Positions 1 through 12,447 of a stretch of DNA of 64,000 nt are shown here, piece by piece (positions within the stretch are counted from its first letter, which is position 1; each line of letters begins with the position of its first letter). Below the pieces are notes generated by a model. It was not told the origin of the DNA and searched no databases. It was given only the letters and a program-made list of their open reading frames with translations. This DNA comes from Muricea muricata (lineage: Eukaryota; Cnidaria; Anthozoa; Malacalcyonacea; Plexauridae), in the NCBI GenBank assembly GCA_963855995.1, contig OY979719.1, positions 17,083,312 to 17,147,311 of the forward strand, given 5' to 3'. The position numbers and the translations under genes are program-made.

Positions 1-739
1 TTATGCTGTCTTTGCAACGAAACTCCACCCTAACGTTTTTTGGTCTCAGTGTAAAGAATTGCTTTTTAATTTTTTTGAAATAACTTGGTTATTTTTTGAG
101 ATATTTTAATTGTGACTTCACACCAGACATCACAGTGCATCATATTTTGAAACCGGTGTTTTTACCAGTTAAAAGAATGGCGAATAAATATAAAAAATGC
201 TCTGTGCCAAGTTAGAAATTAATTTTCTGTATACGTTGTGCAATTTTCAGATATTTTTAACGTAGATGAGAAAAACCATGCAGCATTTAAAGCTCATTAT
301 TCGCTGTGGTGTCGTAAGTGTGATATTTGTATATTATTCAAAATGAAACGTCAAAGTGAAATTCTAAAAAGGTGGCTAACAACTTAATTTACACTATTTT
401 TACAGTGACACCATAATACGTTGGAGGGGGGGGGGGGGGGTGCCATGTTATCGATGACAGTGGCGCTTAGCCAGCCCGCTATGCAAATTTCAAGTTATTA
501 TCATTATTCATTTGTTTAGAAGTTGATTATTTTTGCAGTCACTGATGAACGTAAAAACATTTGCATAATGGCTGGCTAGGCTGCTGATCGATGATACAGT
601 ATCCTAGTAAATTGATGATGGAACATATAATGCACAGGGTGACAGTAAATGTTTAGGAGACATGTTGATACATACGTACGTTTTACAATCGAAAAAATAC
701 AAATAACAAATGTACTTCTTTTTAGCTATCTACCTAATT
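1..739. other. Non-coding flank with G-run and foldback repeat
   Basis: No coding exon is visible. A run of about 16 G lies near 425-440. An imperfect inverted repeat of roughly 45-bp arms occupies about 447-600: the left arm carries GCCAGCCCGCTATGCAAAT and the right arm carries its reverse complement with a few changes. This looks like a small MITE lying 3' of the phosphonate transaminase gene. Confidence 0.5.
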
Positions 740-3700
740 CTACGCGAGTGGAAGCGGGATATTCATTTCGTCGCAAACTTCTCTGATACACTTTAACAAA
801 GTTTTCATATCTCCTGGATACAGCTGTCCAATATTTCCTATTCTGAAACAATCAGCCTTGCTAACTTTTCCCGGATAAATAACTTGACCTTTTTCGCTCA
901 GATTCGTGTAGAACGCTTCGAAGTCAAAATTTGGATGGTCAGGATAGTAATACGAGGTAATGATGTAGCCTTGGTCGGCATCTTTGAGCAGTTCTTTGAA
1001 ACCCATCTCTTTCATTCCATCCTTCAAAACTTTTCTGTTTTCTTGGTACCTGAAAAGTATTTAAAAACAAACATTGTAAAATATGAAATGGTGTGCAAGA
1101 CTCGAACTGTGACAAACACAATGTGGAACACATAAGATTTATCATTGATCAACATTAGATTATCTTCCCATTCTATCGTTTCATGACGCTGTGCTTTCTA
1201 CTAATTACAAAGAAATACCATGACGTTTTAAAATCACGTGTGATCACATGTGAAGTTCATGTTATCCCATGTGAAATTTATGTAAAGTTCATGTGATTAT
1301 ATGTGAACTTCATGTGATCACATCTGAGGTTCATGTGAAATTCATGTGATCATATGTAAAGTTCACATGTGAAATTTACGTAGTCACATGCGATTTGTGT
1401 AATTTTATGAATAAGATTTTTTTGCTTTACGGAAACTCTAAAGACTGTTTTCCAATTACACGTTTTTCCCACGTACGTACACGGGTAAAAGTCTAAATCA
1501 TGTTCAATATTACACATGAAATAAACAAATGTTTCGATGAAGAGAGTTCAGCATTCGCTACGAGTTAGCATACTTTAGTGATTTTATTTGTTAAATACAA
1601 ACTACATAGTAGAGTTTAAACTTTTACGTGCGTGTACGTGCGAGTGAAAACGGATAACTGGAAAGCAGCCTTTAAGGATCAATCTAGTACCTGCGAGATC
1701 TTGCATCGACACCCCCTTCCTCTTTCTGGATCTCGATTGCTCTTTTGAAAGCCATCAAAACATGTGTGGGTGGGGTAAATCTGAACTGACCATTTAGTTC
1801 AAGTGCTTTGTATTGCTGCAGGGCATCTAAACTAAGACTGCGTGCATAGCCTTCGCACTTCAACAACTTCTCGATATTTGCCAAAATGAACGAGAAGCCA
1901 GGAACACCTTCGGTGCACTTGTTGGCTGAACTCACGAGAAAATCAATACCGCATTTTTCGAAGTCGACTGGAACGGCAGCAAAACTGCTCATGGCATCCA
2001 CGAAGAATGCTGCATTCGGTGCGTGTTGACGAACCAGTTGACCGACCTCTTGTATCGGGTTGAAAATTCCTGTTGTGGTTTCACAATGCACCATTGCGAC
2101 ATTTGTGATCGACTTGTCGTTGATCAAAATCTCTTCAACTTTTTTCACATTTGTACATTCGATCTCAATATCTTTGTGGAGGACCTGGAAAGATTTTATA
2201 AATCCCAAATTTGTAATGGATTGTTCCAACGAGGAAATTTTCAACACACCGGGACATTCTGGACATTTTATACATATTAAGACATTCTTTGGACCCCCGT
2301 CTCTGGACAGCGGATATTTCCTCTGTTTATGGGTTATTGATCTTTGTTTGGAACGAGTTATTATGTTAACTTATACGCAATATTTTTTTGTCACCACCGG
2401 TTACCGTAGCCGATAAATACGTTTAAATAATTGGTCATGCTGCACGAGACCGGCATAAAGGAAAGTTATGAAGTGTTATCTAGAAGAGTTATAATTTCGG
2501 AGAGTTATTACAAAAGCAATTTTGCAAATGACTGCACCTAATCGCTTAGCTCTCCCGACGTTTCAGTGACCTAACATGGGAGAGTTACATTTATGAAGAT
2601 CTTGGAGAGTTATCGTTCTTTTATAACTCTGAGCCGCGTTCACTATTCTGGCGATGAAGAGAGTTATGTAAACGAAAGCCTTTGAGAAAAGTTTCTTCGC
2701 AAACTGCCGACAGAACTCTCTCCATCGCCATTCTCCTCTCTCGTTCATAAACGGGGCTCAGAATCATAATAGAACGGTAACTCTCCAACGTCTTCATTAA
2801 TATTGGCACGAAAAAGTTACATTAAATGTAACTCTCTAATGCTAGTTAAAGGAAAAGTCGGAAGAGTTTAGAAATGACGTGTGGTCACAGGGATTGTGGG
2901 CGTGGTTAACTCTACGAAATTATAACTCCACTTCACTGAAATTGATCAAAATGGTAAAATTACCAGGTACAACCACAAATGAAATTTTGACAAATTCTAA
3001 AAATGTATTTTGTGTGGCCATTTATTATGATTGTTCCAGAAAGGGCCCATTTCATGATTTATGCAAGGTTTCAAGCAACTTCAAGGCATTGTCAGTGATA
3101 ACTATTTGATCAACATTGACCCAGCAAATACACTCCAAATTCCATGTGCACAAGTACCTATGTTACTCTCAGGAGTCAAAACATAAACAGGCAAAAAGCC
3201 AAAACAATGCATCAGATATTTGCTTTAATCTGACTCTTGAAATTGTTCAATAGTTTTGTTCACTGGGGACCGATCATTATTTCTAACTGGATGTGGCAAA
3301 AAAATTACATTTTCACACCTCAACTTCTTTTCAACTCAACCATGGTAGAGCAAACATTTTATGTTACCAAACCATTTAGACACAAAGAGTTTTTCACCCT
3401 AGCTGAAAATTCTCTCCTGCCTTTCATAAAGGGAAGTGATGTTGTACTAATGGTAATTGCATTCAAAGCTAGATGAGAAAGAATTAATGGTGAAATTCAC
3501 TAACAACATAAATCACATACCGCATTAATGCCCAATGCCTTTGCAATATTACCAATTCTATCACCATATGCACCATTTGTGCAGACCAATAATTTACCAT
3601 CTCGTGGCACTGTGGTACCAATGACAGACTCCACGCCCATGGTACCTGCACCTTGCATTGGTATGCAGGTAAACTTATCTTCTGATAGACCTGCAAACGA

Positions 3701-5380
3701 CACTAAGCTTGTCCGAATGTACTCGACACAGTTTATAAATTCTATATCCCGAGAACCATAATCTTTTTGCATTGCTGCCCTGGTATCAGCGTGTGTGTTC
3801 AGTGGACCTGGCGTAAATAAATTCTTTCCAGCATCTGGAATTAAATGCATTAAAAAAACTAGTGTTGCAAAACTGTTTAAACTAATAACTTCCTTGTATG
3901 TTTGCATGGTGAATATCAAATTAGAATAGAATTTTGTGCAAACACCACATAAAGTTATTTTCGCAAAGCTTTCAATCCATAAGCTCAGATCATCATCAGT
4001 TCTGATAACAATAATAACAATATTTATTACTACAGTGCTAATGATAGTTTATTATATAAAGTAATGCACTTTATAAGGATTTTGGACACTGATAAAACTG
4101 ATAATTTCGCATGTGAGATTACTTATGATAATTTCACATGTGAAAATTATCGCTTTTCAAACAATCACCAATCATAGCTTCTGGACATTTTATAATGGTG
4201 GAAAACCAGTAGATTATTTATATAATAAACAAAAAAGTACATGGGTGCTTGGAAATACCAGATTTTTTTTTGTGTTGAACATGATATTTCTCACTCGTTC
4301 GCAGTGCTCACTCGTGAGACATCATGTTCAACACTCGAAATAAATCTGGTATTCCTATGTACACATGTATTATTCTTTATATATCACTACATCACTAATG
4401 GCTTGTTATCAACAAGCTGATATCAAAATGCGTTTGCATGGTTTGCGACAGATTGTTGATCACAAGTCTGTGGCAGGTTGTCTGCACTTGTCGCAAGTTG
4501 ATTATCAAAACTTGTTATCCACAGGCTTGCTGCAAGTTGTTTCAACATGTTGCAAATCTATGACAAGTTGCAACGAGCCTGATTTTAACAAACTTGTTGC
4601 AACTCTGCAATTACAATTTTAAAATAGTATGTTTCAGGGGTTCATAGGTCTTAACCCCCTGGCAAAAAATTCACAGTTTCAAATCCTGAACTACAATGGT
4701 GTATGGCACAAACGGAAAAAAAAAATTGAGAAATGGGATATTGCTCGAAATGTGGAAGGCTTTGTCTTGTCAATGAAAACAATGAACTCTCTTTAATGGC
4801 CATTTTACTGTTGTTAAAAGCTACAATTAGTAATGTAGCAGTCAATATAAATCCCCACAGCTCCAGGGCATAGTAGTCATTTGCTTTGCTATTGACCAGT
4901 AAGGGGACAAAAGCCTCTAATCTCCCTCTAACTTCACAGCCATGGACGTGCAGGGACTTACATTGACTGCTGCTTTGTCGACTGCTGCTTGCCTGCTTTC
5001 ATCAATCAACCAACTTACAGGTAGGCAGGTAGACCTCAGGAATTAAAAATTGAAACAAATTAGAGCCTGAAACTTTTGGAAACTGCCCCGGAAGAAGCAT
5101 ATACAAGCACATGCTTTTTTACCCATTAACAGAGTTTGTACTATTGGATGGTACTAACATGTGTAACAAATATGTAACAAATGAAGGACTAGTAGCCTTC
5201 ACAAATCATGAATATATTCATTCACGGTCGTTCATTCCTGCTGCTGTCTAGAAATTAGCTAAAATTACCTTGAGGTTTAGAACACGTTGTGGCAAAGCCA
5301 TGCCATTGTGGAACCACGCTCTGGACATGGAAAGAATACCTCTTAAAATAACTTGAAGATAAACGCAAAAAGAAAGGCAT
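740..5380 (-). CDS. 2-aminoethylphosphonate--pyruvate transaminase (phnW type), probably mitochondrial
   Basis: PLP-dependent fold-type I aminotransferase that converts 2-aminoethylphosphonate plus pyruvate to phosphonoacetaldehyde plus alanine. Four exons read on the minus strand: 5380-5269, 3834-3521, 2184-1691 and 1049-740. All junctions are GT/AG, phases close, and the protein has 409 residues. After a leader of about 37 residues that is basic and hydroxylated (start MPFFLRLSSSYFKRYSF), likely a mitochondrial targeting peptide, the family motif LFTPGPLNTHADTR begins. Asp205 in FFVDAMSSF and the Schiff-base Lys231 in SSANKCTEG are 26 residues apart, as in bacterial PhnW. The chosen ATG is in frame with exon 2; a second ATG at 5328 is out of frame with it. 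Introns 1-3 hold repeats. Spliced structure and the leader argue for a resident animal gene rather than contamination. Confidence 0.92.
1225..1400. repeat. Short palindromic tandem repeat
   Basis: Within the last intron of the transaminase gene. Units resembling TTCATGTGATCACATGTGAA are repeated about eight times with variation, each itself nearly palindromic. It is a local minisatellite-like array; no coding or ribozyme core was seen. Confidence 0.55.
2258..2350. repeat. Interspersed repeat shared with 18.8-18.96 kb
   Basis: The stretch with ATTAAGACATTCTTTGG, CCCGTCT, TCTGGACGGC-like and TTTCCTCTGT blocks recurs in the same order near 18855-18955 between VTI1B exons. It is a short dispersed repeat of unknown class, here in an intron of the transaminase gene. 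Confidence 0.5.
2436..2900. repeat. GAGAGTTATAAC-rich foldback repeat
   Basis: Many copies of GAGAGTTA and its complement TAACTCTC. A larger inverted repeat is seen between about 2592-2650 and 2750-2801 (arms include TTGGAGAGTTATCGTTCT). The same motif vocabulary recurs at about 7668-7870. It looks like a MITE family, and no protein is encoded. Confidence 0.5.
4380..4620. repeat. CAACTTGTTG-type quasi-palindromic repeat
   Basis: Dense repetition of ACAAGTTG, CAACAAGC and GTTGCAAC words. The same family, partly in opposite orientation, occurs at 6490-7180, 12735-12800, 42360-42560 and 44335-44510. It lies in intron 1 of the transaminase gene. It forms no open reading frame of interest. Confidence 0.55.
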
Positions 5381-6091
5381 TTTATATGAGACACTCATAA
5401 GACCAGACAATGACACGTTAGAATATCACGATTCCTGAACCACACGTGTACCAGTGACGTCACACTTTGATACTAATAATAAACTGGAATGCTGTTTGAT
5501 TTGTCAATCTTTAAAGGCTCGGGCCACTTTTCTGACAAACTTTTAAATTTACGCTGACAAAATTTATTTATTTCATTAGAAGAGCAATTCATACAGTACG
5601 TTTACATTTCACTTTACATTTACTCGACTATAAAACTTTAATACAAATTATCATAAATTTTATTTCATTCAGCTGTGTAAATAAAATTCAAATTTAGAAT
5701 CAATACTTATAGACAATTAGGCGCTTATATACCCATTTTCAGGATTACATTCCCCCCTGTTAAATATCCGAAAATACACTCATATTTTCTATGCCAATCA
5801 CGTTTTTGCTACTCTTTGGGAACAGCCGACGTTATTTTGCTCCAAAAGTGTGAAAAAAAGAGTTATTGCCATGTCTTATATATTTAACAAGGGGAGTGAT
5901 GCCTCCTAAGCCTATGGTTTGCACCACAAATGTTTATGTTAGTTTTGCTTAGAATTCATTCATATCTAGATCACTAAGCTTTCTGGTGTTTTTTGGGGAG
6001 TTCGCGTAATTTTGAAAAGGTATGTAAAGGAATTACTGGCGGTTCTGTTGAGAAGGCCATCGACCTTTGCCGAGTCATGTTATGACTAAAA
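5381..6091. other. Intergenic, transaminase 5' side to aftiphilin 3' end
   Basis: About 710 bp between the transaminase start and the aftiphilin stop, both genes on the minus strand. It is AT-rich with no exon-like signal. The transaminase promoter and the aftiphilin 3'UTR must share it; no TATA box or other clear element was identified. Confidence 0.5.
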
Positions 6092-9000
6092 TTAATTACT
6101 TTTATTCAGTGGGAACATTAGAACGGAGGAATGCATGAAAGACAGATCATCAAATGTCTCCATTATCTCTTTAGCTCGCGCGCTTATCCGAGCGCTAGCG
6201 GTGCCAACCACCGATGAAGACATTTTACTGGTGTCGAGTTTTTTCAGAATTTCCAGCGGATCGTCTTGGCCGGGTTTGGATGTCTTGAACACGTCCATGT
6301 CGGAATTACTTACGAGACTTGCCGCCTGTCTTCCACCAGAGACGGCCGGACCAAAAGCAAACTCCAAATTGTACAGACTTGTTGAGGAACTTTGATCTAC
6401 AAGAGGAATGCAGTCAAACCACGGGGGCGATAAAATCTTATTTTTATGAATGAAAAAATAGCGAACCGTACAATACACATGTAAAAACGGACATCTTGAA
6501 ACAAGTCTGTCAACAAGTTGTCTCGCACTGCTTGCAGCTCAAGTTGTCAACAAGCATGGAAGAAGCTGTTGACAACTTGTAAAAAGCTTGATAGGATTAT
6601 ATCAGAGTGTTACATGTTTCTTTTCCCAACAATCTGTTGCAGCATTTGCAGCATTGATGTAACAAAATGTTCTAAAGCCCCGTACAGACGAGCCAGTTTT
6701 CTTTGACAAGTTTTATTGCTCGTGTGTACGCGAAAAAGTTGACAATTTTTCCTTGACAAAGAGCCTGGTTTAAAAGCTGACTGTACCGCGTGTACGTGCA
6801 AAAGGACAATGGCAACTTGACAGGGGAATAGCTTGTTTACGTACTTAATCATGCGGTCTCGTAAATTTCGCGTACACAGGAGCAAATAAACCCCGTCGAG
6901 GAAAACTTGTCAGGTAACAAACTTGATTCATGGCATTATCAGAATTGTTACAAGGTTGTTCTAACAAGTCTGGTAAAATCATGATATAACAAGAATGTTA
7001 CAAGGCTGAGGAAACAAGGTTGTAACAATATTGTTACATCATGACTGTATCAATTGTTCGAACAACCTTTCAACAAGTCTGATGATATCAACAAGGTTGT
7101 TACAAGTTGTTTAAATCTTGTTCCAAACTTGTTGACCACATGGAACAAGCAGTGTGAACACAACTTGTCGACGGCTTGCTTGCAGATTCGCTACAAGATG
7201 TGAGATTCTTACGTGTGTAGGGTACACACAAATGAAATTGGGCCAGCAATGTATTACCTGAGCTGACGGGAGGATTGGATGGCGCAGATGCAAAGAAATC
7301 CAAATCAAGCGAAGCAGTGTCGGAATTAGAGAGGGAAGCTGTGTCGGAATTGTTGTCCTTAATGCTCTCTGGAATACAAAACGAATGTAACAGTTAGTTT
7401 AACGAGCTATGAAAAACTTGATTCATATTAATATGACACTGCAGAGAACAACAAAAAATTCGTTGCTACGAGCGTGATTTGAATTCGCATCTTCGGGTTT
7501 CTAGACCACCGCTCTACCAACTGAGCAAGATCACAGTAGTCATGAAAAGTGACTCACCTGTCTTCACTTCTGGGAAAGATGTTTGCTGTTGTAGCAGATT
7601 GGGTGGGGGAGTCTGCAAAATTGAAAGAATATCACTCGAACAATGACTCATAGCGAAGCTCACGTTGCAAAAAAAGAGAGAGTTAAGTATAACTCTCTCA
7701 TGTTAGTCCAAGAAAACATCGAGAGTTAAGAAATTGGGTGTGGAGATTGGGAAAAGCGGGTGTGTTTTGGCCGTGCCTCGGACATAACTCTCCAAAGTCA
7801 TAACTTCTCTGACATAACTCTTCGCTTCATAACTTTCCCTCAAATCATACTCTTTACCGACAGTCTTTCCGATAATTCCCAACTTACTGGAGATTGTGAG
7901 CTTCGAGTTTCACTTGTGGCTTCCTTCATTCCTTTGCCTTTTGTCTTCTTCTTCTTTGGGGGTACGGGGACAATACTTGGTTGAAGAATACCCTGGACAA
8001 AGAAAAGCAAAATGTAGTTTTGCAAAACAAAAAATATTTCCTTGTAAAAATCAATCAGCACTCACCAAGCCAGTTGCAAAGGCTGGCATTTCTAAGCCTT
8101 CACTCATCGCGAGAACATTAGGATTCACCTACAATTTAAAATGGAAACGGAACTTTATATTTACATTGAACGAGGGTGTGTATATTTAACAAACATTCAA
8201 TGGTTTTAATAAAACAAGTACTTAATTCTGGTTTTCAGCTTTCTGATGCCCGAAATTAGTTTGCACAGACGTAACTGTTTCTCCTTAAAATACACATACC
8301 ACAATATTCTTTTTAGAAACCTCCAGTGATTCACACATTTTTTCTGAGGTCTTGCATTGTTCCCAGCTGAATCGCAACACACCGTCACCCATGTTAGAGT
8401 TCAGATCCTTCCAGAACTTTTCTTGGTTTATCCTGGCAAAAAAATTGTTCAAAAGTTACGTAGTAAGATTATTAAAAGTTATGTAGTAATATTGTGAAAA
8501 TATGAACAAGTTTTAAACAGCGAAGACACTGCCTGCAAAATGACTGCTGTTTTGTAATGAATTTAATATAGTTTTCGAAACAATGTCCACAAGACCATAA
8601 TGCTAAAAATATAGGGTATTACATGGTGGTACGAAGATATGAAATTTATTATAAAAAGCCAAGTAACTAATGACGATGGTAAAGGGTACTTTTGTGAGCC
8701 GTGATTAGCTAACATCTGTTTGTGTGAAAAGTTTGATTCAGTTGCAGTGAAATGTGATTTATTTAACGCCTGTAGGGGGTGGCTCTCAACAAAAACGCTC
8801 CCTGAGAATAATAAATGTCAAGCTGCACATGAATTTACAGTCAATTGTTTGAATAAGAGTCAAAATTCTTTGGAGGCCTTTCAGAGGTCAATACCTATTT
8901 GGAAGATTATACATATTGTAAGAAATAAGATCCAATCCATCTAAAGGAACATAGTGTATATGTGTAAACAAACTGTTATGTACATGAAACATTAAGCTGT

Positions 9001-11558
9001 TTATTTACGAGCATGATTTGTGAAATTACCCCCTCCCCCGCTGTGAAATGTGATCAACACCCCCCTTTAACCACCCTCAGTAATATAAATTTCCCATCAT
9101 TAATGCTAAAAAATTAGCTTTATTCTAAAGAGTTACATCACCATTCATACTATTTAAACTCAAAGAATGTTTGTGCAATACTAGCTTGTACTATTTCATT
9201 TTTTGGACAAAAACATGTTGACTAAGATGAAAACTGTTTCACTTCGAACGCAATTTTAAAACACTGAACACCATTTTAAAAACATTATTGACAAGAAATG
9301 ATTACATGATCGATATCTTCACAAGTCTTCACTTGTGAAGATATAGATCACATGATCAGTTCCTGTCAATAATTTCATATGTAAAATAAAATATCCTATA
9401 ATTAAAATTTAAATATCATATAATATAATAAATTTAAATATCATAATTTAAGAAATATAATTTTATATGTAAAATAAAATATTATTAAAATATTTAAGAA
9501 ATATAATTTTATATGTTTTTCCAATTTCCAAATAAATAAACTGTATATCAACATGGAAAAATGTTTTATATTTCTTAAATGTAAAATATCTATGTTCCTG
9601 TCAATAATTTTATATATAAAACAATTTTATATGTAAAACGTCTCACTGTGTACTTTTAGTATCTTACAGTCTACTTTATAATAATACCTTTTATTTCCTG
9701 GAGGTTTCACATGTTCAAGATCCTCAACCTTGCATCGTAGTGTCACAAAAACATCTTGAAAGCAGGTGAATAGCGAAACCAATTGTGTCTGTGCCGACAT
9801 GTACTGCTTGTTAGACACAGTTTGGTTTACAGATTTCTGAGAAACATTCTGCGAAAATGCTCCAAAATCTGCTTGAAATCCTTGCTTATTCCTGGAAGTC
9901 TTATTTTCTGAGAAAGCACCAAAATCATCTTGAAGCGCTGTGTTTTTGTTGTTGGCACTAGGACTCTCAGAAAATGCACCAAAGTCATCATTAAATTCCT
10001 GTGAACTCTTCGAACATGCACTTCCTGAGAAACTGCCAAAATCTGCCTTAAATCCTTGGGTGTTGCCAGCTGTTTCTGAGAAAGCAGTAAAATCTTCAGA
10101 ATCTGGTTTAGAATCATTACCTTCTCTCGATAGATCTCTACCATTCTCATGGGATTTATTTGTCCATGTACTTCCTGCAAATTTGCCAAACTTTGATTCA
10201 TCAGCACTTGTTGAGAATGAACCAAATGTGGAATCATTTTGTTTTACTCCAACAGAATCGGAAGAGAATGCACTGAAAGAATCATCTGAAAAATCGGCAA
10301 AATCCCCAAAATCATTGTCCTCAGAACTTGCTATATTTCCCTGAGTAAAATTAACATCAGCCTTGCAGACATCTGTAGTTAAACCTTGACTACTATTTTC
10401 AACACATTGAGATTCATTTTTTATATCATTAGTACTCAGAGAATGTTCAGAAAAATTTTCAAAATGATCACTTGCACCTGTGAAGCCATTAAAATCATCA
10501 TCATCTTTAGCAGTTTCAAATGAATGAAAGCCATCATTTTGTGCCGCTACATGATTGGTCAGGTCAGGTGGTAATTCAGAGCTTGTTACATGATTAGTAT
10601 CGTTAGATGATGGATCTTGGAACGCTTCCAAAGACTCAAGCTTATCATTATTTCCTGTTTCATGATTAGTCAAGTCATGGGGAAGCTCAGTGCTTGTTAA
10701 ATCACCTCTCTCGTTAACAGGCATATTACCTTCAAATGAAGCAAATCTATCATTAGTTCTTGTTTCATGATTAGTCAAGTCAAGTGGCAATTTAGAACTT
10801 GCTAATTTATTCCCCTCGTTAGTTGGTATAACATCTGGATTGGCACTAGCAAGTGCACCAGCAGGTTCCTGGATCTCATTAGATTCAACATCATTAGCTT
10901 CGTTAAAAGACCCAAATTCATCATCAGATTCATCACTTTGATTCACAACGTTATTTGCGACCGATTCACTCCCAAAATAGTTTCCATTATTTCTCGGCTC
11001 ATCATTAGCAGTTTTAAAATCTGTACTTTGAAAACTTGAAAAATCTGCAAAGCCAGAATTATTTCTGTCACTTTCCGACGTATTATTAGGAGTAAAATTT
11101 TGAGTAGAGTTTTGGCCAAAACCTGTCGAGAAGTCTCCAAATTCGTCATCACTGAACTCCTCTTCACTTTTCAGAGTTTCGATGTTTCCTTTGTATCCAT
11201 TCACTTCCTTACTAACTTGCTGCTTGCCTGATGTATCAAGCTGATTTGTTGTTTCAAAATTGGCAAATGCCCCAAATTCCTCCGTATTTGGCTTGCTTTC
11301 AATATCAGAATTCAACGTTTCCACTTCTACTACGGGTCTCTCTTCGGCATCTCGTTGTAGCTTGCTTTCAATTTTATTCAACACCGCTTCGCCAATAGCA
11401 TCGGTTTCCGACGAAAACACAAATTCCCCATGATCATCATCGCCGTCTTCTAATGGAGGCGGTCCGTCGGCGAAAACGGTCGACAAATTCGCGCCAAACA
11501 TCGAGGAATGATCGACATTGTAGTAAAGCGAATGTGTATCATTCATATATCTATCCAT
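6092..11558 (-). CDS. AFTPH: Aftiphilin (clathrin/AP-1 accessory protein)
   Basis: Aftiphilin family, which acts with gamma-synergin and AP-1 in clathrin-dependent trafficking at the trans-Golgi/endosome. Seven minus-strand exons: 11558-9688, 8432-8300, 8128-8066, 7992-7888, 7612-7558, 7368-7258 and 6396-6092. Splice sites are GT/AG, phases close, and the protein has 880 residues, near the vertebrate length. A long acidic low-complexity exon 1 starts MDRYMNDTHSL and contains PPPLEDGDDD plus many DEFGDF/DDFGAF-type motifs, expected ligands of the gamma-adaptin/GGA ear domains. The conserved C-terminal half follows: RINQEKFWKDL, VNPNVLAMSEGL, a lysine-rich patch (PPKKKKTKGKG), LYNLEFAFGP and the near-terminal DLSFMHSSVLMFPL. 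Intron 1 (8433-9687) is AT-rich; a tRNA-derived SINE sits in intron 5. Confidence 0.93.
6490..7180. repeat. Quasi-palindromic ACAAGTTGT/GTACAG repeat cluster in aftiphilin intron
   Basis: Two repeat types are interleaved. ACAAGTTG/CAACAAG words fill 6490-6600 and 6900-7180. Between them, 6675-6930 has an inverted-repeat element beginning GCCCCGTACAGACGAGC, with GACAAG and GTGTACG words on both arms. Related GTACGGGGC or ACAAGTTTTC sequence occurs near 13926-14260 and 40500-40615. Confidence 0.5.
7430..7545 (-). repeat. tRNA-derived SINE
   Basis: The minus strand reads a tRNA-like A box (GCTCAGTTGGTAGAGCG) and B box (GAATTCAAATC), followed by a tail that contains AACGAATTTTTTGTTG and CTCTGCAGTGTCA. 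The same tail is joined to the same tRNA-like head near 30650, 43790, 43960, 58020 and 58120. The head is degenerate, so it is a pol III-type SINE rather than a working tRNA gene. It lies in an aftiphilin intron. Confidence 0.7.
9400..9620. repeat. AT-rich simple repeat in aftiphilin intron 1
   Basis: Repeated AATATAATTTTATATGTAAAATAAA-like words, only A/T for long stretches. They lie just upstream of the splice donor side of exon 1 on the minus strand. No coding signal. Confidence 0.5.
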
Positions 11559-11806
11559 TGTGTACGTTTGTCTGCTTGTACAGGCTTACCAGTCTGATCA
11601 AGACCATTTCACAAAGACAAGCTTTGTCTGGCAAAATTTGATCAAAACTAGTCCAGTTTTAAAGTCCACATCTGTGCACATAGTTTACCATACAGCAAAG
11701 GAAGATAGATCTTTAACTAGGACAAGTATCTTTCAGTATTTTATGGTACAACGTTACATTTCCTTTCTATAAATCTCGAATTATGATATCATCTTTCTTC
11801 GTTCCG

Positions 11807-11814
11807 GCCGCCAT
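11807..11814 (-). promoter_or_regulatory. Possible YY1-like ATGGCGGC element upstream of aftiphilin
   Basis: The minus strand reads AATGGCGGCCGG about 250 bp upstream of the aftiphilin ATG. ATGGCGGC is the core of YY1-type elements common near metazoan housekeeping start sites. Position and motif are the only support. Confidence 0.25.
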
Positions 11815-11969
11815 TAATCGGCTTTATTAATAGCGTATCCATGATGCTTCGCGCTTGTAGAAAGAATACTTCACCAGCCCCCACCCCCCGGCCATGATCA
11901 TGAATGGCCCTTCAAAAAAGGGTGAGATAATTGACTTTAGAAGTGCTTACGTCACGTGGTTTTCAATGC

Positions 11970-12221
11970 ATGTAAATCATAGAAATAATAGATATAGAAT
12001 GCGTGCTTGGTAACCTAGCCGGTACCCAAATTGAAAAAAAAATTGCCCTTATAAATCCGCCATGTTGGATTTGTCCGAGGAGCGGTCTATGCGAATTACA
12101 GTGGGGCGAGTTTAATTTGCCCTTATAAATCGGCCATTTTGAATTTTAATGTGGCGTCATTTGTTTACCTGAAAATAGATAGGAGCGCGCATTCTATATC
12201 TTTTATTTCTATGATGTAAAT
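11970..12221. mobile_element. hAT-like MITE with 8-bp target duplication
   Basis: A 236-bp element at 11978-12213 has terminal inverted repeats CATAGAAATAATAGATATAG / CTATATCTTTTATTTCTATG. It is flanked on both sides by the identical octamer ATGTAAAT (11970-11977 and 12214-12221). An 8-bp duplication fits the hAT superfamily. No transposase is encoded. Confidence 0.75.
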
Positions 12222-12364
12222 ACAAGGTAATTTTTCCCACATGTTACCCACATTGCATTGCAATTCATTGTTTAACTATGGCGTGACGTAAGGACTTCTA
12301 ACGTCTATTGAAACTGAACCGAAATCATATTGGTCTGGCCTTGACAGACTTGTTATAAACAATT

Positions 12365-12447
12365 TCGCCTGACCTGATCGTGTAACTCAGTTGGTAGAGC
12401 ATTGGGCTAGCAAAGGTCGTAGGGTCGACTTCCACCGTGGTCAGGCA
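12365..12447 (+). repeat. tRNA-like SINE head
   Basis: A tRNA-like segment with A box GTAACTCAGTTGGTAGAGCA and a degenerate B box GGGTCGACTTCC. Terminal CCTGACC and GGTCAGG can pair over 7 bp like an acceptor stem. The degenerate T arm argues against a functional tRNA. The next element is inserted at its 3' end. Confidence 0.5.

Noticed and set aside
1225-1400. CRISPR-like array
   Set aside because: The units are degenerate and palindromic with no unique spacers of constant length, and the genome is animal.
740-5380. Bacterial contamination or very recent horizontal transfer for the transaminase
   Set aside because: Three canonical introns, a leader exon and base composition like the neighbours. 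Ancient transfer cannot be judged without a tree.
12365-12447. Functional tRNA gene
   Set aside because: Acceptor-like ends pair, but the T arm lacks the GGTTCGAATCC core and no credible anticodon arm forms; better read as a SINE head.
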